From contig CAUYLG010004982.1 in the NCBI GenBank assembly GCA_963573385.1, positions 51,201-115,200 on the forward strand: a stretch of 64,000 nucleotides of DNA, read 5' to 3'. Below, in pieces: positions 42,060 through 63,486 of this stretch. The notes beneath the pieces are model-generated. The model was not told the origin of the DNA. It made no database searches and saw nothing but the letters and a program-made list of their open reading frames with translations. How positions within the stretch are numbered: the stretch's first letter is position 1; each line of letters begins with the position of its first letter. The position numbers and the translations under genes were made by a program. The stretch is from Cacajao melanocephalus. Taxonomy: Eukaryota > Chordata > Mammalia > Primates > Pitheciidae.

Positions 42060-43507
42060 AATTCTTTAAAAAAAAGAATCAGGGAGGCCAGCTTCTCAGC
42101 AGAAATCAGCAGAGTGCAGGAGCTGGTGTCACTGTCACACCGGTCAGGTTTGCTGGCCCACACCAGCCCCCTCTCGTCCATGTGTTGAGGGACATGGGCC
42201 CACCCCTGTCCAATCTGTAGTCATGCTCTACCCATGTTTATGGATTGAAAGAAAAAAATCAAATATCTTGATCGTCTCCAGGAAAATGCCATTCTTTCTG
42301 TCACGTCTAAGGAATCCCTGTGGCCTTAGCAGTTGAATGCCAAATATCTTTCCATGAATGTTGGGCATCGTACCAATTTTATTTCATTTTTAATATTTTG
42401 ATAGAGATGGGGGGGGTCTTGTGATGTTGCCCAGGCTAGTTGTGACCTGGTACCAAGTTTGACTGCCCTTGAGTCTGCCCTGGGGATCGGAGTCCTTTAT
42501 TAGGCTCCAAAAAATGTGAACTCACCACTTACAAACATGAGTGTCCCACAGAGTGAACTGCACCACACTTCTCCTGTGCCTAGCCTGCTGGGTCACCTCA
42601 TCTCTGTGTGGCCCTGCAGCAGTGTGTGTGGGGCTGCCAAGGGTGTGGCTTGACTGCTTCTCCCTCCCCCGCCCCCACCCTTGTCTCCACCCTGGCCCCC
42701 ACCCCTACCCAGCCACGTCTTCAGGTGCCTTCCTTCCCAGGTGTTCCTTTTGTGGGGATGACCCTGTATTCAGGCAGGTGTCTTCTTCCTGCCCTCCTCT
42801 CCTCTCCGATTGGACAGTGGAGGTGCCTTCTGTGCCCACCCAAATTTCAAATTTCAGTCTCAGAGGCCGGTGACACCCCCACCGTTTCTAAAAGTCACTG
42901 CTGTGCTTACAACTATCTGGATAATTATGCACCTGCGGAGTCCTCAGAGCAGGCTGGGCAGGTCTGCGTCCCTGGGCCTCTAGTGCAGGGTTGAAAGTCC
43001 TCCAGGCTTTCCAGGTGCAGCAGGGGACCTGCCCATTTGCCTGCAGGAAAAACAACAATTTCAAAGGAGTAATATTAAGCTTGGTCCTTTTATTGAGGTG
43101 TCTGATTTAATGGGGTAAGTAGGCTCTGGGGATTTAGTTTGGGAGCCTAGGGCCTGTTTTCTAAGCCTCAGGAACTGACTTGCATCCAGGCTAAGGGTGC
43201 TGAGACCCCTGCTCCAGTTCTCAGGAATTATTTAGTATAGATGATTCCAACAAGCCGTGGCCATCCCCTCCACGCCAGGCACCGTGCTGGGTTTCAGGGT
43301 TACTCAATCAGTGGGGAACCTGGCACGCCTTCAGGGAATTCCAGAAACAGGCCATTTGCAGGCCAGAGGAATGAGTGTCAGGATGGAAGGCAGTGTGGGC
43401 AGCTGTGGAGTGCCTAATCCAGTCTGAGAAGGAGGCAGGAGGGCGCCCTGGAGTAGGTGCCACTCATGCAGATTCTTGCTTTTTATTTGACTTTTCTTTC
43501 TTTCCTT
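42060..43507. other. ANKRD27: ANKRD27 intron, unique, no Alu for about 1.4 kb
   Basis: The sequence is pyrimidine-rich around 42650-42840. A possible L2 remnant lies at 43268-43330 ('ccaggcaccgtgctgggt'). The open frames at 42541-42994 on the plus strand overlap in different registers and show no conserved motif, so I do not call them coding. Confidence 0.4.
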
Positions 43508-44318
<811 letters not shown>

Positions 44319-44338
44319 CATCCATGTATCCATGTGTT

Positions 44339-44750
44339 CTTTTTTTTTTTTTTTTTTTTAAAAGACAGAATCTTGCTCTGCCATGGTGCAATCTCAGCTC
44401 ACTGCAACGTCCGCCTCCCGGGCTCAAGCATAACCTCCCAAGTAGCTGGGATTACAGGCACACAGCATCTCACCCAGCTAATTTTTGTATTTTTAGTAGA
44501 GACTGGGTTTCACCATGTTGGCCAGGCTGGTCTCGAACTCCTGATTTCAAGTGATCCGCCTGCCTCAGCCTTTCAAACTGCTAGGATTATAGGTGTGTGC
44601 CACCACGCCCGGCTAATTTCTGTATTTTTAGTAGAGCTGGGGTTTCACCATGTTGGGCAGGCTAGTCTTGAACTCCTGACCTCAAGTGATCTGCCCGCCT
44701 TGGCCTCTCAAAGTGCTAAGATGACAGGCGTGAGCCGCTGCGCCCGGCTG
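44339..44750 (-). mobile_element. One-and-a-half-unit antisense Alu
   Basis: After a complete-looking antisense right and left part (44339-44595), the sequence repeats the segment from 'gtgccaccacgcccggctaa' through the 'tctcaaagtgctaagatg' region and reaches the Alu 5' end only at 44750. The element therefore has three monomers, probably from unequal recombination between two Alus. Confidence 0.75.
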
Positions 44751-45228
44751 TTTCTTTTTTGAATGGTGGGAGAATGTGTGATTTCTTGGCTTCCCTTTTC
44801 TGTACTTTCCAAGTGTTCCTCTCTTTGTCTGGACTTGTCCCTGAGCCCCTGGGTCCTTGTAACTGCAAGGTTCAGAATAGAGAGAGAGCCTGGGGCTACT
44901 AGCTGTGGGGGGAACCAAGCGAGTGTGGGAAGGAGCCGTCCGCCTCCGCATCTGAAGGTGGAGAAGGATTTGTGTGGTTCTCCTCCTCCCTCTGCCTGTG
45001 GTGGGGTGAGGCTGCTTCTATCACAACAGCAGCAGCAACAGCAGATCAGCTCAGCTGGCAGCCACTGTGGCCGTGTTGGCAAGGGACCTCGGGCGTTCTC
45101 TCTGCCAGCAGCTCCCTGTGTGGGGACAGCAGGTCTCTGTCCAGCTGGGGCACCTTTGGGCACACCCTGTTCTGCCAAGGTGGTAAATGGAACATCTCTG
45201 TAATGTTCCCCCGAATTGTTTTTTCCAG
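44751..45228. other. ANKRD27: ANKRD27 intron, unique, upstream of exon 3
   Basis: Non-repetitive and fairly GC-rich, with a short CAG/CAA-type run at about 45022-45043. The open frames (for example 44763-45203 plus) have no recognisable motif. Confidence 0.4.
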
Positions 45229-45339
45229 GTCTTAGTACCTTGCAAAGGAAGCCTGCCGAGAGGCATTCAGTCTACCTGTCAGTTTGAGTCCTACATTTTG
45301 ATACCTGTGGAAGAGCATTTTCAGACCTTAAATGGAAAG
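45229..45339 (+). CDS. ANKRD27: ANKRD27 coding exon, residues 35-71
   Basis: The acceptor 'ttgttttttccag' opens the exon and a GTATTC donor closes it. It is 111 bases, 37 codons, phase 0 at both ends. The product starts VLVPCKGSL and ends HFQTLNGK, within the N-terminal region ahead of the VPS9 domain. Residues 44-46 read Pro-Arg-Gly where I recall Ser-Ser-Ser in human, the densest cluster of change in the exons seen here. Confidence 0.95.
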
Positions 45340-47890
<2,551 letters not shown>

Positions 47891-48047
47891 GATGTCTTTA
47901 TACAAGGAAACAAGATTAAATTAGGAGCTGGTTTTGCCTGTCTTCTCTCAGTGCCCATTCTCTTTGAAGAAACTTTCTACAATGAAAAAGAAGAGAGTTT
48001 CAGCATCCTGTGTATAGCCCATCCTTTGGAAAAGAGAGAGAGTTCAG
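47891..48047 (+). CDS. ANKRD27: ANKRD27 coding exon, residues 72-123 plus first base of codon 124
   Basis: 157 bases after a 'tttgcag' acceptor, ending with G before a GTATTC donor. The product runs [15 protein letters not shown] to PLEKRESS, and the last base begins the Glu codon finished by the next exon. Sense sequence and phase fit ANKRD27 exactly. Confidence 0.95.
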
Positions 48048-48136
48048 GTATTCTAGGAGAAAAAACCCTTTTCTCCTGTTTCAGAGAAATGTGTTTGTTG
48101 AACTTGTTCCTGAATTAGCTGTCCAAAGGTTAGACA

Positions 48137-49045
<909 letters not shown>

Positions 49046-49704
49046 AAACAAGTTATTTTTTAAAAAAGATTAAACCTCCTGGAAAATATTCAGGAGCCAG
49101 ATGGAGACCTATATAATTGTTTTCAGTGGTTCCTCCTAGAACTTAAAGTCACTGAGCTAAGGAGGTGTGGATCGGGGCTGCCGTTGCGCAGGTTGGGTAC
49201 TGCACAATTCCAGGAGGCAGCATTCACGTAGACCTCAGCCTGCCTGTGATCCATGTGGGATGTGACTGTTGCCCCCTGAGTGGTACAAAGCAGTAGACTC
49301 AGCTTTGTCTCTGGGTCTCAGCTTCAGGGCTGGCTCTTACAGCGCCTGGCCCCAGCATTGCGCCTCTTTGAGATCTCATTATTTTTAATAAATAATAATT
49401 CTTCTTTTGCCCCAGAAAATTGAGATAACAGTTAATGTGCTGGATGCACACTGATGCTCTTATTGTCAGGAATTGGGGTCTTGCCCATTGTCCCAGATAG
49501 TTTGGTTTTGTCCCCAGAAGAGGCCTTGAAAGGACCAGGCTCTCTGGACCCCAGGGTGTCCTGTAACTGGGCTATTCTTGTGCGGTGTCTTGAAATAAGG
49601 ACATGTGCCCTTCTCCCCAGAGGCCCTAGACCCTGTAGGATAGGACAAAGAGCCAGGAACCAACAGAGGCTTCAGAAGCCGGCCTGACCTGTTTCTTTTT
49701 TCAG

Positions 49705-49859
49705 AAGAGCCTTTGGCACCCTCAGATCCCTTTTCCCTGAAAACCATTGAAGACGTGAGAGAATTCTTGGGAAGACACTCTGAGCGATTTGACAGGAACA
49801 TCGCCTCTTTCCACCGAATGTTCCGAGAATGCGAGAGAAAGAGCCTTCGTCACCACATA
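49705..49859 (+). CDS. ANKRD27: ANKRD27 coding exon, residues 124-175
   Basis: 155 bases after a 'ttcttttttcag' acceptor. The first two bases complete the Glu codon. The product runs EEPLAPSDPF to KSLRHHI and ends in phase 0 at a GTGAGT donor. Residue 163 is Met where I recall Thr in human. Confidence 0.95.
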
Positions 49860-49992
49860 GTGAGTCGCTGTGCTGTCCTCTGCCTGGCGTGCCTGTCTCG
49901 GTTCAGTACAGGGTGCTCGGAGCCCTCAGATTCCTCTGGAACTGCCGGGTGCTGCCTCACTGTTTGAAGTCTTTTAAAAATGTTTCTCTCTA

Positions 49993-50657
<665 letters not shown>

Positions 50658-50865
50658 TTATTATCCTCTGTGTTAACCCCAAGAGGAAGTTTCTCCTGTT
50701 TTTAATGCATAGACACCTAAAAAAAAAAAAGTTGAGAAAAATCATGTAATTGACTTGATAAAGTTTGTGTTAGCACCTGAAGCTCTGGGCGTGTCACCTG
50801 CTCCAGCTCTCGTGTCCTGGCCTTGTGTGTAAGGGTGGCCTGTCCCTCTGCTCTGTGTGGTTTAG

Positions 50866-50925
50866 GACTCGGCGAATGCTCTCTACACCAAATGCCTCCA
50901 GCAGCTTCTGCGGGACTCTCACCTG
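50866..50925 (+). CDS. ANKRD27: ANKRD27 coding exon, residues 176-195
   Basis: A short 60-base exon, 20 codons, phase 0 on both sides, between a 'gtggtttag' acceptor and a GTAAGC donor. The product runs DSANALYTKC to LLRDSHL. The polypyrimidine tract is weak for such a small exon. The following introns are very short: the next exon begins 87 bases later. Confidence 0.93.
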
Positions 50926-51012
50926 GTAAGCAGCAAGGCTTCCGAGAGGGACAGTGGCGGTGCGCCCCCATGCAAATCCAAGCCCTTTCACTGTGCTTCC
51001 CTTGCCCTCTAG

Positions 51013-51066
51013 AAAATGCTCGCCAAGCAGGAGACCCAGATGAGCCTGATGAAGCAGGCAGTGGAG
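51013..51066 (+). CDS. ANKRD27: ANKRD27 coding exon, residues 196-213
   Basis: 54 bases, 18 codons, phase 0. The acceptor is 'cttgccctctag' and the donor GTGAGG. The product is KMLAKQETQMSLMKQAVE, helical and leading to the VPS9 domain. The introns on each side are only 87 and 78 bases, close to the lower limit for human-type introns. Confidence 0.94.
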
Positions 51067-51144
51067 GTGAGGGCGGGGCGGAGAGGCTGGGAGGCACTCC
51101 CTGTTGCCCGCTCACACCCTGAATGGGGTCTCTTGACTCCACAG

Positions 51145-51210
51145 ATATATGTCCATCATGAAATTTACGACCTGATCTTTAAATACGTGGGGACCATGGA
51201 GGCAAGCGAA
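51145..51210 (+). CDS. ANKRD27: ANKRD27 coding exon, residues 214-235
   Basis: 66 bases, 22 codons, phase 0. The acceptor is 'cttgactccacag' and the donor GTAGGT. The product runs IYVHHEIYDLIF to GTMEASE and covers the entry into the VPS9 domain. Confidence 0.94.
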
Positions 51211-51297
51211 GTAGGTTCTCAGTCATTATCACCCAAGTTGGAAGCCTCCTTCTGTGCTTTTTGAGAAATTTGAAGCTTCGTTAATATCTGTTGTTAG

Positions 51298-51374
51298 GAT
51301 GCTGCCTTTAACAAAATCACAAGAAGCCTTCAAGATCTTCAGCAGAAAGATATTGGTGTGAAACCGGAGTTCAG
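51298..51374 (+). CDS. ANKRD27: ANKRD27 coding exon, residues 236-260 plus two bases of codon 261
   Basis: 77 bases after a 'ctgttgttag' acceptor, ending AG before a GTAAGG donor. The two last bases form Ser261 with the next exon. The product runs DAAFNKITRSLQDL to VKPEF, inside the VPS9 domain. Confidence 0.94.
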
Positions 51375-51754
51375 GTAAGGGTTTGCACTGCAGCGGCTTG
51401 GCATCCTTGGAGGCAGGAGCTCTGTCTTCTCCCAGAAGCAGGCCCTCTTGGTGGCAGAGGTGGTCCGCTGTTTTGATGTGGTTAGTTATGAGGAGCAGTG
51501 CAGTTACTGGCAACCAAAATAAAGGACTGCTCTTTACAGGTAACTGTATGGCTGTCCCCCTACTCCACTGTGCCCCTGCATGCTGGCTGGATGGGAGCCA
51601 CTGGGCACGGGATTTTATGCAGCTGGTCCCCAGGCGGGCATGTGATTCAGACGTGTGGGTTCTGCATGCAGGGTGTATCCCACCTGCCCACCCAAGGGAA
51701 CCCTGCCATAGAGGCACCTACTTAGGAGTTAAGTTTCATTTTTTAAATTAAGGT

Positions 51755-52125
<371 letters not shown>

Positions 52126-52362
52126 TAGGATTTTTTTTTTTAACTTTCTGGTACAGCTCTATCACCTGGCAGCCTGAATGGGATTGAAGGCTGTTCTGTT
52201 TTGCCGCTGACTTGAGTCAGATGACATCTCAGAATCTGTTTTTGTTTTTCATTCCTTCTGGTTTGTCGTGAGACGTGTAGACCCTGAGATGTGTTCTTAG
52301 ATCCAGGTGGAAAGGTTCTTTTACTGTTCTCCGAAGTTGTCATTTTCCAAATTATTTTACAG

Positions 52363-52484
52363 CTTCAATATACCTCGTGCCAAGAGAGAGCTGGCTCAGC
52401 TGAACAGATGCACCTCCCCACAGCAGAAGCTGGTCTGCTTGCGAAAGGTGGTGCAGCTCATGACACAGTCTCCAAGCCAGAGAG
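52363..52484 (+). CDS. ANKRD27: ANKRD27 coding exon, residues 261-301 plus first base of codon 302
   Basis: 122 bases after an 'attattttacag' acceptor. The donor is GTTTGT. The product runs [13 protein letters not shown] to TQSPSQR, in the middle of the VPS9 domain. Confidence 0.94.
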
Positions 52485-52579
52485 GTTTGTGCTTGGGGAA
52501 GGGGGGTTGGCCAAGGCCAGGGTAGATGCTGCTTCCAGATGAAAAAGCAAAGGAGTGATGCTATCTTAAGGGATTTTAT

Positions 52580-53552
52580 GGGGCCCGGTGCAGTGGCACA
52601 CCTCTGTAACCCCAGTGCTTTGGGAGGCCAAGGTGGGAGGATCACTTGAGGCCAGGAGTTGGAGGCTGCAGTGAGCTATGATCACACCACTGAACTCCAG
52701 CCTGGGTGACAGTGAGACCCCTTCTTAAAAACAAAAATATTAAAACAAGAAAAAGTCAATAAGGAAGAGACATAGCTATGTGTGTAGATAAGGGATGATC
52801 CTGAGTGTTTTGAGTGAAATAAACAGGAATGCATATGGTAGACTTCCAGCCAGCAGCATCAAACAAAGAGGGGGACAGCTGTATAGCCATGACATGATGG
52901 TGGGCTCATAGCTGTCCCGGACAGGTGTGCAGGAAGCAACAGCAGGAGCCTCTGGGAAAGGAGACTGGTTGGCAGTGATTGGAGGGACGTTCACAGTTTG
53001 CCCTTTTGTATTATTTGAATTTTTAAACGTGAATGAATTACTTAAAATTTCACAGTGGAAAAAAAAAGTGAAACTCCATGCGGGCAGTGGACTCCATGTG
53101 AATAAAATAGAAGTGACCTTAGGAAGACCTTAGTGACTTTAGGAAGAAAGAGGCTTTTGGTCATGGCTCTTGGCACATCTTCAATTTGTGTCACTGCTGC
53201 CACCTCCCTGGGCTTTTTCACTGTCCAAGTGGGTGGCAAGGCATGGTCTGCTGGGAGTTACCATCTTTTTCTTTTCTTAAGAGACAGGGTCTTACTCTGT
53301 CACCCAGGCTGGGTACAATTGTAGGTCACTACTGCCTTGAACTCCTGGGCTCAAGTGATCCTCTTGCCTCAGCCTCCCAAGTACCTAGGACTACAGGCAC
53401 GCACCACCATACCTGGCTAATTTTCATTTTTGTAGGGGGTGGGTGTTTGCTATATTGCCCAGGCTGGTCTCAGACTCCTGGCTTCAAGCAATCCTCCTGT
53501 CTCGGCCTCCTAAAACAATGGGATTACAGGCCCATGTCACTGTATCTGGCCT
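52580..53552. mobile_element. Internally deleted sense Alu (52580-52735) and antisense Alu (53268-53552)
   Basis: The first joins a left-monomer start directly to a right-monomer end and is about half the usual size. Between them, 52740-53267 is A-rich sequence with possible L1 character but no firm call. The second is diverged. Confidence 0.75.
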
Positions 53553-53787
53553 GAGTTATTCATACCTTGTTTTGCACGTGTTCTGAAAATGCTGGGCATT
53601 CTTTTCCACCCTGAACCTGACATGCGATCAGGACGCCGTAAAGCAGCTTGTGCGATGGGGTTTCCCCTCAAAGGTATGATTTGCCTGATAACATGGTTTC
53701 GTGAATTGCGCAGTGGTAGGGAGTTGGTACACCTGTCAGTCCGTTTGAATCTCACTCTGGCATTGAACGTGTGTTTCTCATTTGCAG

Positions 53788-53866
53788 TGAACCTGGAAAC
53801 CATGTGTGCTGATGATCTGCTCTCAGTCCTGTTGTACTTGCTTGTGAAAACGGAGATCCCTAATTG
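53788..53866 (+). CDS. ANKRD27: ANKRD27 coding exon with VPS9 Asp310, residues 302-327 plus two bases of codon 328
   Basis: 79 bases after a 'ttctcatttgcag' acceptor. The donor is GTAACA, a weaker form. The product runs NLETMCADDLL to KTEIPN, and Trp328 is shared with the next exon. The first Asp of the ADDLL motif is residue 310 by my count, the position known to be needed for Rab21 exchange activity, and it is intact. Confidence 0.95.
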
Positions 53867-54333
53867 GTAACATTTTCTGTTAAGATACTCTTTTTAAAAC
53901 GGAGTGCTGGGCTGTGGTAATTCTAGTGTGACTCTAGGAAAAATCCACCTTCAATTGGACACCTTTTATGAGCCAGATGTGGGGACTCCCCTTGCTTTAT
54001 CCGTCCACTTACAGATGGGGAAACAAAGGCCCAGAGAGCTTACATTTCTTGTTCTGGAATGAGGGTGTAGGCAGTGATTGGGTAGAAAAACCCTATCATC
54101 TGTCCCCCGGAACCCAGAGCTCAGGTTACAATAATCGGCTTGCTAAAGACTGTTTCCAGGAACTAGCTAGTGTTCCCATCGCACGTGCTCTGCAGAGACC
54201 CAGGGGACTGTGGTCATAGTTCCCTGAGCGAACCGACTGACTTTAGGTATTTGATCAGTCGCTCAAGCCAATAATTCTGTTTTTGCAGAAGTGTGACTTT
54301 GGTAGACAACAGCATAACTTTTTTCTTCATTAG
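53867..54333. other. ANKRD27: ANKRD27 intron, unique with L2-like remnant
   Basis: 'acttacagatggggaaac' at about 54010 is an L2/MIR-type motif. Nothing else is recognised. Confidence 0.4.
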
Positions 54334-54466
54334 GATGGCAAATCTGAGTTACATCAAAAACTTCAGGTTTAGCAGCTCGGCAAAGGATGAACTGGGATAC
54401 TGCCTGACGTCATTCGAAGCTGCCATTGAATATATTCGACAAGGAAGCCTCTCCGCTAAACCCCCT
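54334..54466 (+). CDS. ANKRD27: ANKRD27 coding exon with VPS9 Tyr350, residues 328-372
   Basis: 133 bases after a 'ttttcttcattag' acceptor, closing with a GTAAGA donor in phase 0. The product runs MANLSYIKNF to GSLSAKPP. The Tyr of the ELGYCLTSFEAA motif is residue 350 by my count, the second residue known to be needed for exchange activity, and it is intact. This exon completes the VPS9 domain (about residues 233-371). Confidence 0.95.
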
Positions 54467-55996
<1,530 letters not shown>

Positions 55997-56135
55997 GTAC
56001 TGATTTTTCCTCCAGAAGAATAGTTTTATTTTTTCCTTACTAGAAGACCAGTTTTGCTTACAAATAATATTTGCAGTATATAGAATGGCAGTGAAGACAA
56101 CATTTGCCTTTTTTTGTGCATACATAATTGTATCT

Positions 56136-57150
56136 TTTTTTTTTGAGGAATGTAAGCCAGCTTTTTATTCATTCATTTCTTGCACGTGAAACGCTCCTCA
56201 GTGACGTCCTTGGCCCGAGATTCTTTGCCATGGTCCGTAACTGCTACACCACTGCCGTTGGCTCCTTCGGAGGGTCTCCCCTGTTGATCGGTTTTACAGA
56301 GCCCTTACCTGTTCCCGTCGTTTCTCATTGTCATCACCCTTAATTAGTTTGATCTGGTGTTCAGCACCCAGCGTGGCACACGCAGGCTCATTACAGTTGG
56401 ATGCAAGCACACCAGGATGGGCCCAGCGCTTGTCTGAGGCTTTGGCAGCTTTGCGAATTCCACGTGCTAGGCCACTGTGGATGAGGGTGGCCTTCAGCAG
56501 CACCCCTTGTAAAGCAGTGTTAATGTCCATTACACCACCAGCAGCAACGTCTTCCTCAGCCATGGTGGTGGGTCACAGGTACAGCAGTGCAAGGCCTGCC
56601 TTGACCATGGCGGTGGGTCACAGATACAGCAGTGCAAGGACTTCCTCGACCACGGCGGTGGGTCACAGGTGCAGCAGTGCAAGGCCTTCCTCGACCACGG
56701 CAGTGGCTCACGGGTGCAGCAGTGCAAGGTTTTCCCAGGTCACGGCTGTGGGTCACGGGTGCAGCAGTGCAAGGCCTTCCTCGGCCATGGCGGTGGGTCA
56801 CAGGTGCAGCAGTGCAAGGCCTTCCTTGGCCATGGCGGTGGGTCACGGGTGCAGCAGTGCAAGGTGTGCCCTGGCCATGGCAGTGGGTCACGGGTGCAGC
56901 AGTGCAAGGTTTTCCCTGGCGGTGGGTCACGGGTGCAGCAGTGCAAGGTTTTCCCTGGTGGTGGGTCACGGGTGCAGCAGTGCAAGGTTTTCCCTGGCCA
57001 CGGTAGTGGGTCACGGGTGCAGCAGTGCAAGGTTTTCCCTGGCCACGGTAGTGGGTCACGGGTGCAGCAGTGCAAGGTTTTCCTTGGCCACAGCAGTGGG
57101 TCACAGGTGCGGCTGAATCTTGAACACACCTGAGCCTCTGCCGCCGCATG
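56136..57150 (-). pseudogene. RPS12P: processed pseudogene of ribosomal protein S12, with internal minisatellite
   Basis: Read on the minus strand, 56563-56294 gives a protein beginning [18 protein letters not shown] and containing [24 protein letters not shown] and [13 protein letters not shown], clearly RPS12. It differs by substitutions, a small deletion before AEHQ and a frameshift with a stop near 56294. The rest of the reading frame and the 3'UTR with an AATAAA follow down to 56145, where a T-run (56135-56144) is the complement of the poly(A) tail. There are no introns, as expected for a retrocopy. The 5'UTR is split from the coding part by the minisatellite at 56561-57117, and its outer end ('gtgttcaagattca' on the minus strand) is at about 57095-57150. 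It lies antisense in an ANKRD27 intron and is not expected to make protein. Confidence 0.92.
56561..57117. repeat. 45-bp minisatellite, about 12 copies, derived from the RPS12 5'UTR/start region
   Basis: The plus-strand word 'cagcagtgcaagg' recurs 12 times. Most units are 45 bp; the two near 56900-56970 are 36 bp, both multiples of three. On the minus strand each unit reads the last bases of the RPS12 5'UTR ('gtgacccaccgcc'), ATGG, then an early-coding-like stretch ('ccgaggaaggccttg'), and returns to the UTR word. The repeat thus arose inside the pseudogene by duplication around its start codon. Because the period is divisible by three, long frames stay open through it on both strands. They are products of the repeat, not genes. 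Confidence 0.93.
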
Positions 57151-58124
57151 ATGTGGCAGTGGTAAGGAATAAACACAGTTACCTTTTTAACCAAAATTTT
57201 AGATCGTGATCATTCTGCACTTGTTAACAGTATCAGTATTCAGGTACTTGATGAAGAATTAATCTCTGCTCTTCTCTGATGTCTGATTTGTCCCCCACTC
57301 GGCTGCCGGTAAAATTGGGGGTCCTCCATTGCATCTCATGTGGCTGGCTGTGGCTCTTTCAAAAAGTTGTTTTCTTCTGCCTTTTTTCCATATTTAGGGG
57401 GAGATCAGCAACATTCTAGGATATGTACGTAGGCCCTGTGTAGTGGCTCTTGCCTGTTATTCCAGTACGCTGGGAGGCTGAGGCGGGTGGATCACCTGAG
57501 GCCAAGAGTTGGAGACCAGTGTGGGCAACATAGTAAGACTCCATCTCTACCAAAAAAAAAAAAAAATTAGAAAAAAAAAAGGAATGTACGTGTGTGCTCT
57601 TGTGTCTGCCTATGCGTGTGCAGCATCAGAATTTCTGTTCATTTCCATGGCCGGGGAGTAAGAGCTGTGAGTTTGACTTGTTTTCCGTGAGGCTCTGGGA
57701 GCTGTACAGCTCTGACCGTGTCTGCAGGCTTTCTGCCCTGCCCTCTGCTTCTTTCACGTTGATTGCTCTGAGAATTCACTTCCTTGACGGCTTTCCCCCC
57801 CTGCAGAGGAACCAGTCTGCTGCTCTTTGCTGGGCCCGGGGTGTCTCTGGTCACCTGGAGGGAGGTGTCCACCTCTCGAAGGTGCTCCCATCCTCTTGCT
57901 GCCCCCGTGGCATGGCTCTCTTCTGCTTTCTTTCTGTGGCACTGAGGTGGGAAGGTCAGCACGTGGAGGCCTTTGCCAGGTTGTAAGGAGGTGGCTGACC
58001 TAACAGTATCCGTCGGCTTCTCACGCCTCTCACAACTCCTTTTATTTCAGAAAATATTGCAGGGAGATTGGGAGTAGTATTTGAGAGATTGCCTCTCTCG
58101 TGCTGGTGTTGGTTTGAGGCCAGT
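57151..58124. other. ANKRD27: ANKRD27 intron with one left-monomer Alu (57437-57580)
   Basis: The Alu piece is sense and ends in an interrupted A-run. 57151-57436 and 57590-58124 are unique, and the overlapping frames at 57594-57986 look like chance. Confidence 0.55.
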
Positions 58125-62140
<4,016 letters not shown>

Positions 62141-62649
62141 CATGTGGCCATATCATTTAATAAGCACGTCCAAAAAGCAAGACCCCTCTCTCTTCCTGCT
62201 GGTTGACACTGGGAAATAAGAGACCAGCTTGTGAAATGGCTTTCCTGCCCAAAGACCCCAGATAAGACAGCAGGGAATTGGGCTGTGCAGGCGTTAGGTC
62301 AAGAGACTTGAGGGAGGGAGGGAGGCCAGGGCAATGCAGGTTTCCATCTGAAGGACAATGATGGGTGCGTGCTGCATTCCACGCTGGAGGGGGCACATTC
62401 CACACGTATATGCAGCCAGGGTGCCACCGCCATCCCCGTCCCCTCCAGAGAGCAACTGTCAAGAGTCTCCACTTCCCAGAAAGCCCTTCTCCCAGCCTGA
62501 TGTCAGCCTGTCCTTTGTCTCAGCGAGCAGGTCCTGTGTGAGATGGGAGAGGCGTGGCCGATGCTGCCCTGGAAGAGACAGCCAGGGCTGTTGCTGGGTC
62601 GCTGTGTTCTGAAGGATCTGCACCATGTGTGTCTGTTTTTTTCCTGCAG

Positions 62650-62742
62650 GAGTCTGAGGGATTTGGTGACAGGCTGTTCCTTAAGCAGAGAATGAACTTA
62701 CTGTCTCAGATGACTTCGTCTCCCACTGACTGCCTGTTTAAG
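62650..62742 (+). CDS. ANKRD27: ANKRD27 coding exon, residues 373-403 (last in the window)
   Basis: 93 bases, 31 codons, phase 0, after a 'ttttttcctgcag' acceptor and before a GTAAAG donor. The product runs ESEGFGDRLFLK to SPTDCLFK, the linker between the VPS9 domain and the first ankyrin repeat. The remaining roughly 650 residues, with the ankyrin repeats and the Cys-rich retromer-binding motifs, lie beyond 64000. The intron before this exon is 8.2 kb and hosts the RPS12 pseudogene. Confidence 0.95.
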
Positions 62743-62828
62743 GTAAAGACACCAAGATGTCTCTATGGGTAAAGCTGGGTGAGGAACACTGTATCTCTTG
62801 GCATCTCTATAAAATCCATCAGGGTTGG

Positions 62829-63486
<658 letters not shown>

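Noticed and set aside
52580..52735. Possible BC200-like or other small RNA gene
   Set aside because: It fits better as an Alu with an internal deletion; there is no unique 3' domain.
56328..57116. A 262-codon plus-strand open frame with Gly/Ser/Ala-rich repeats, and long minus-strand frames in the same place
   Set aside because: They are a by-product of the 45-bp minisatellite, whose period is divisible by three, laid over the RPS12 pseudogene. No start context, splice sites or protein family support them.
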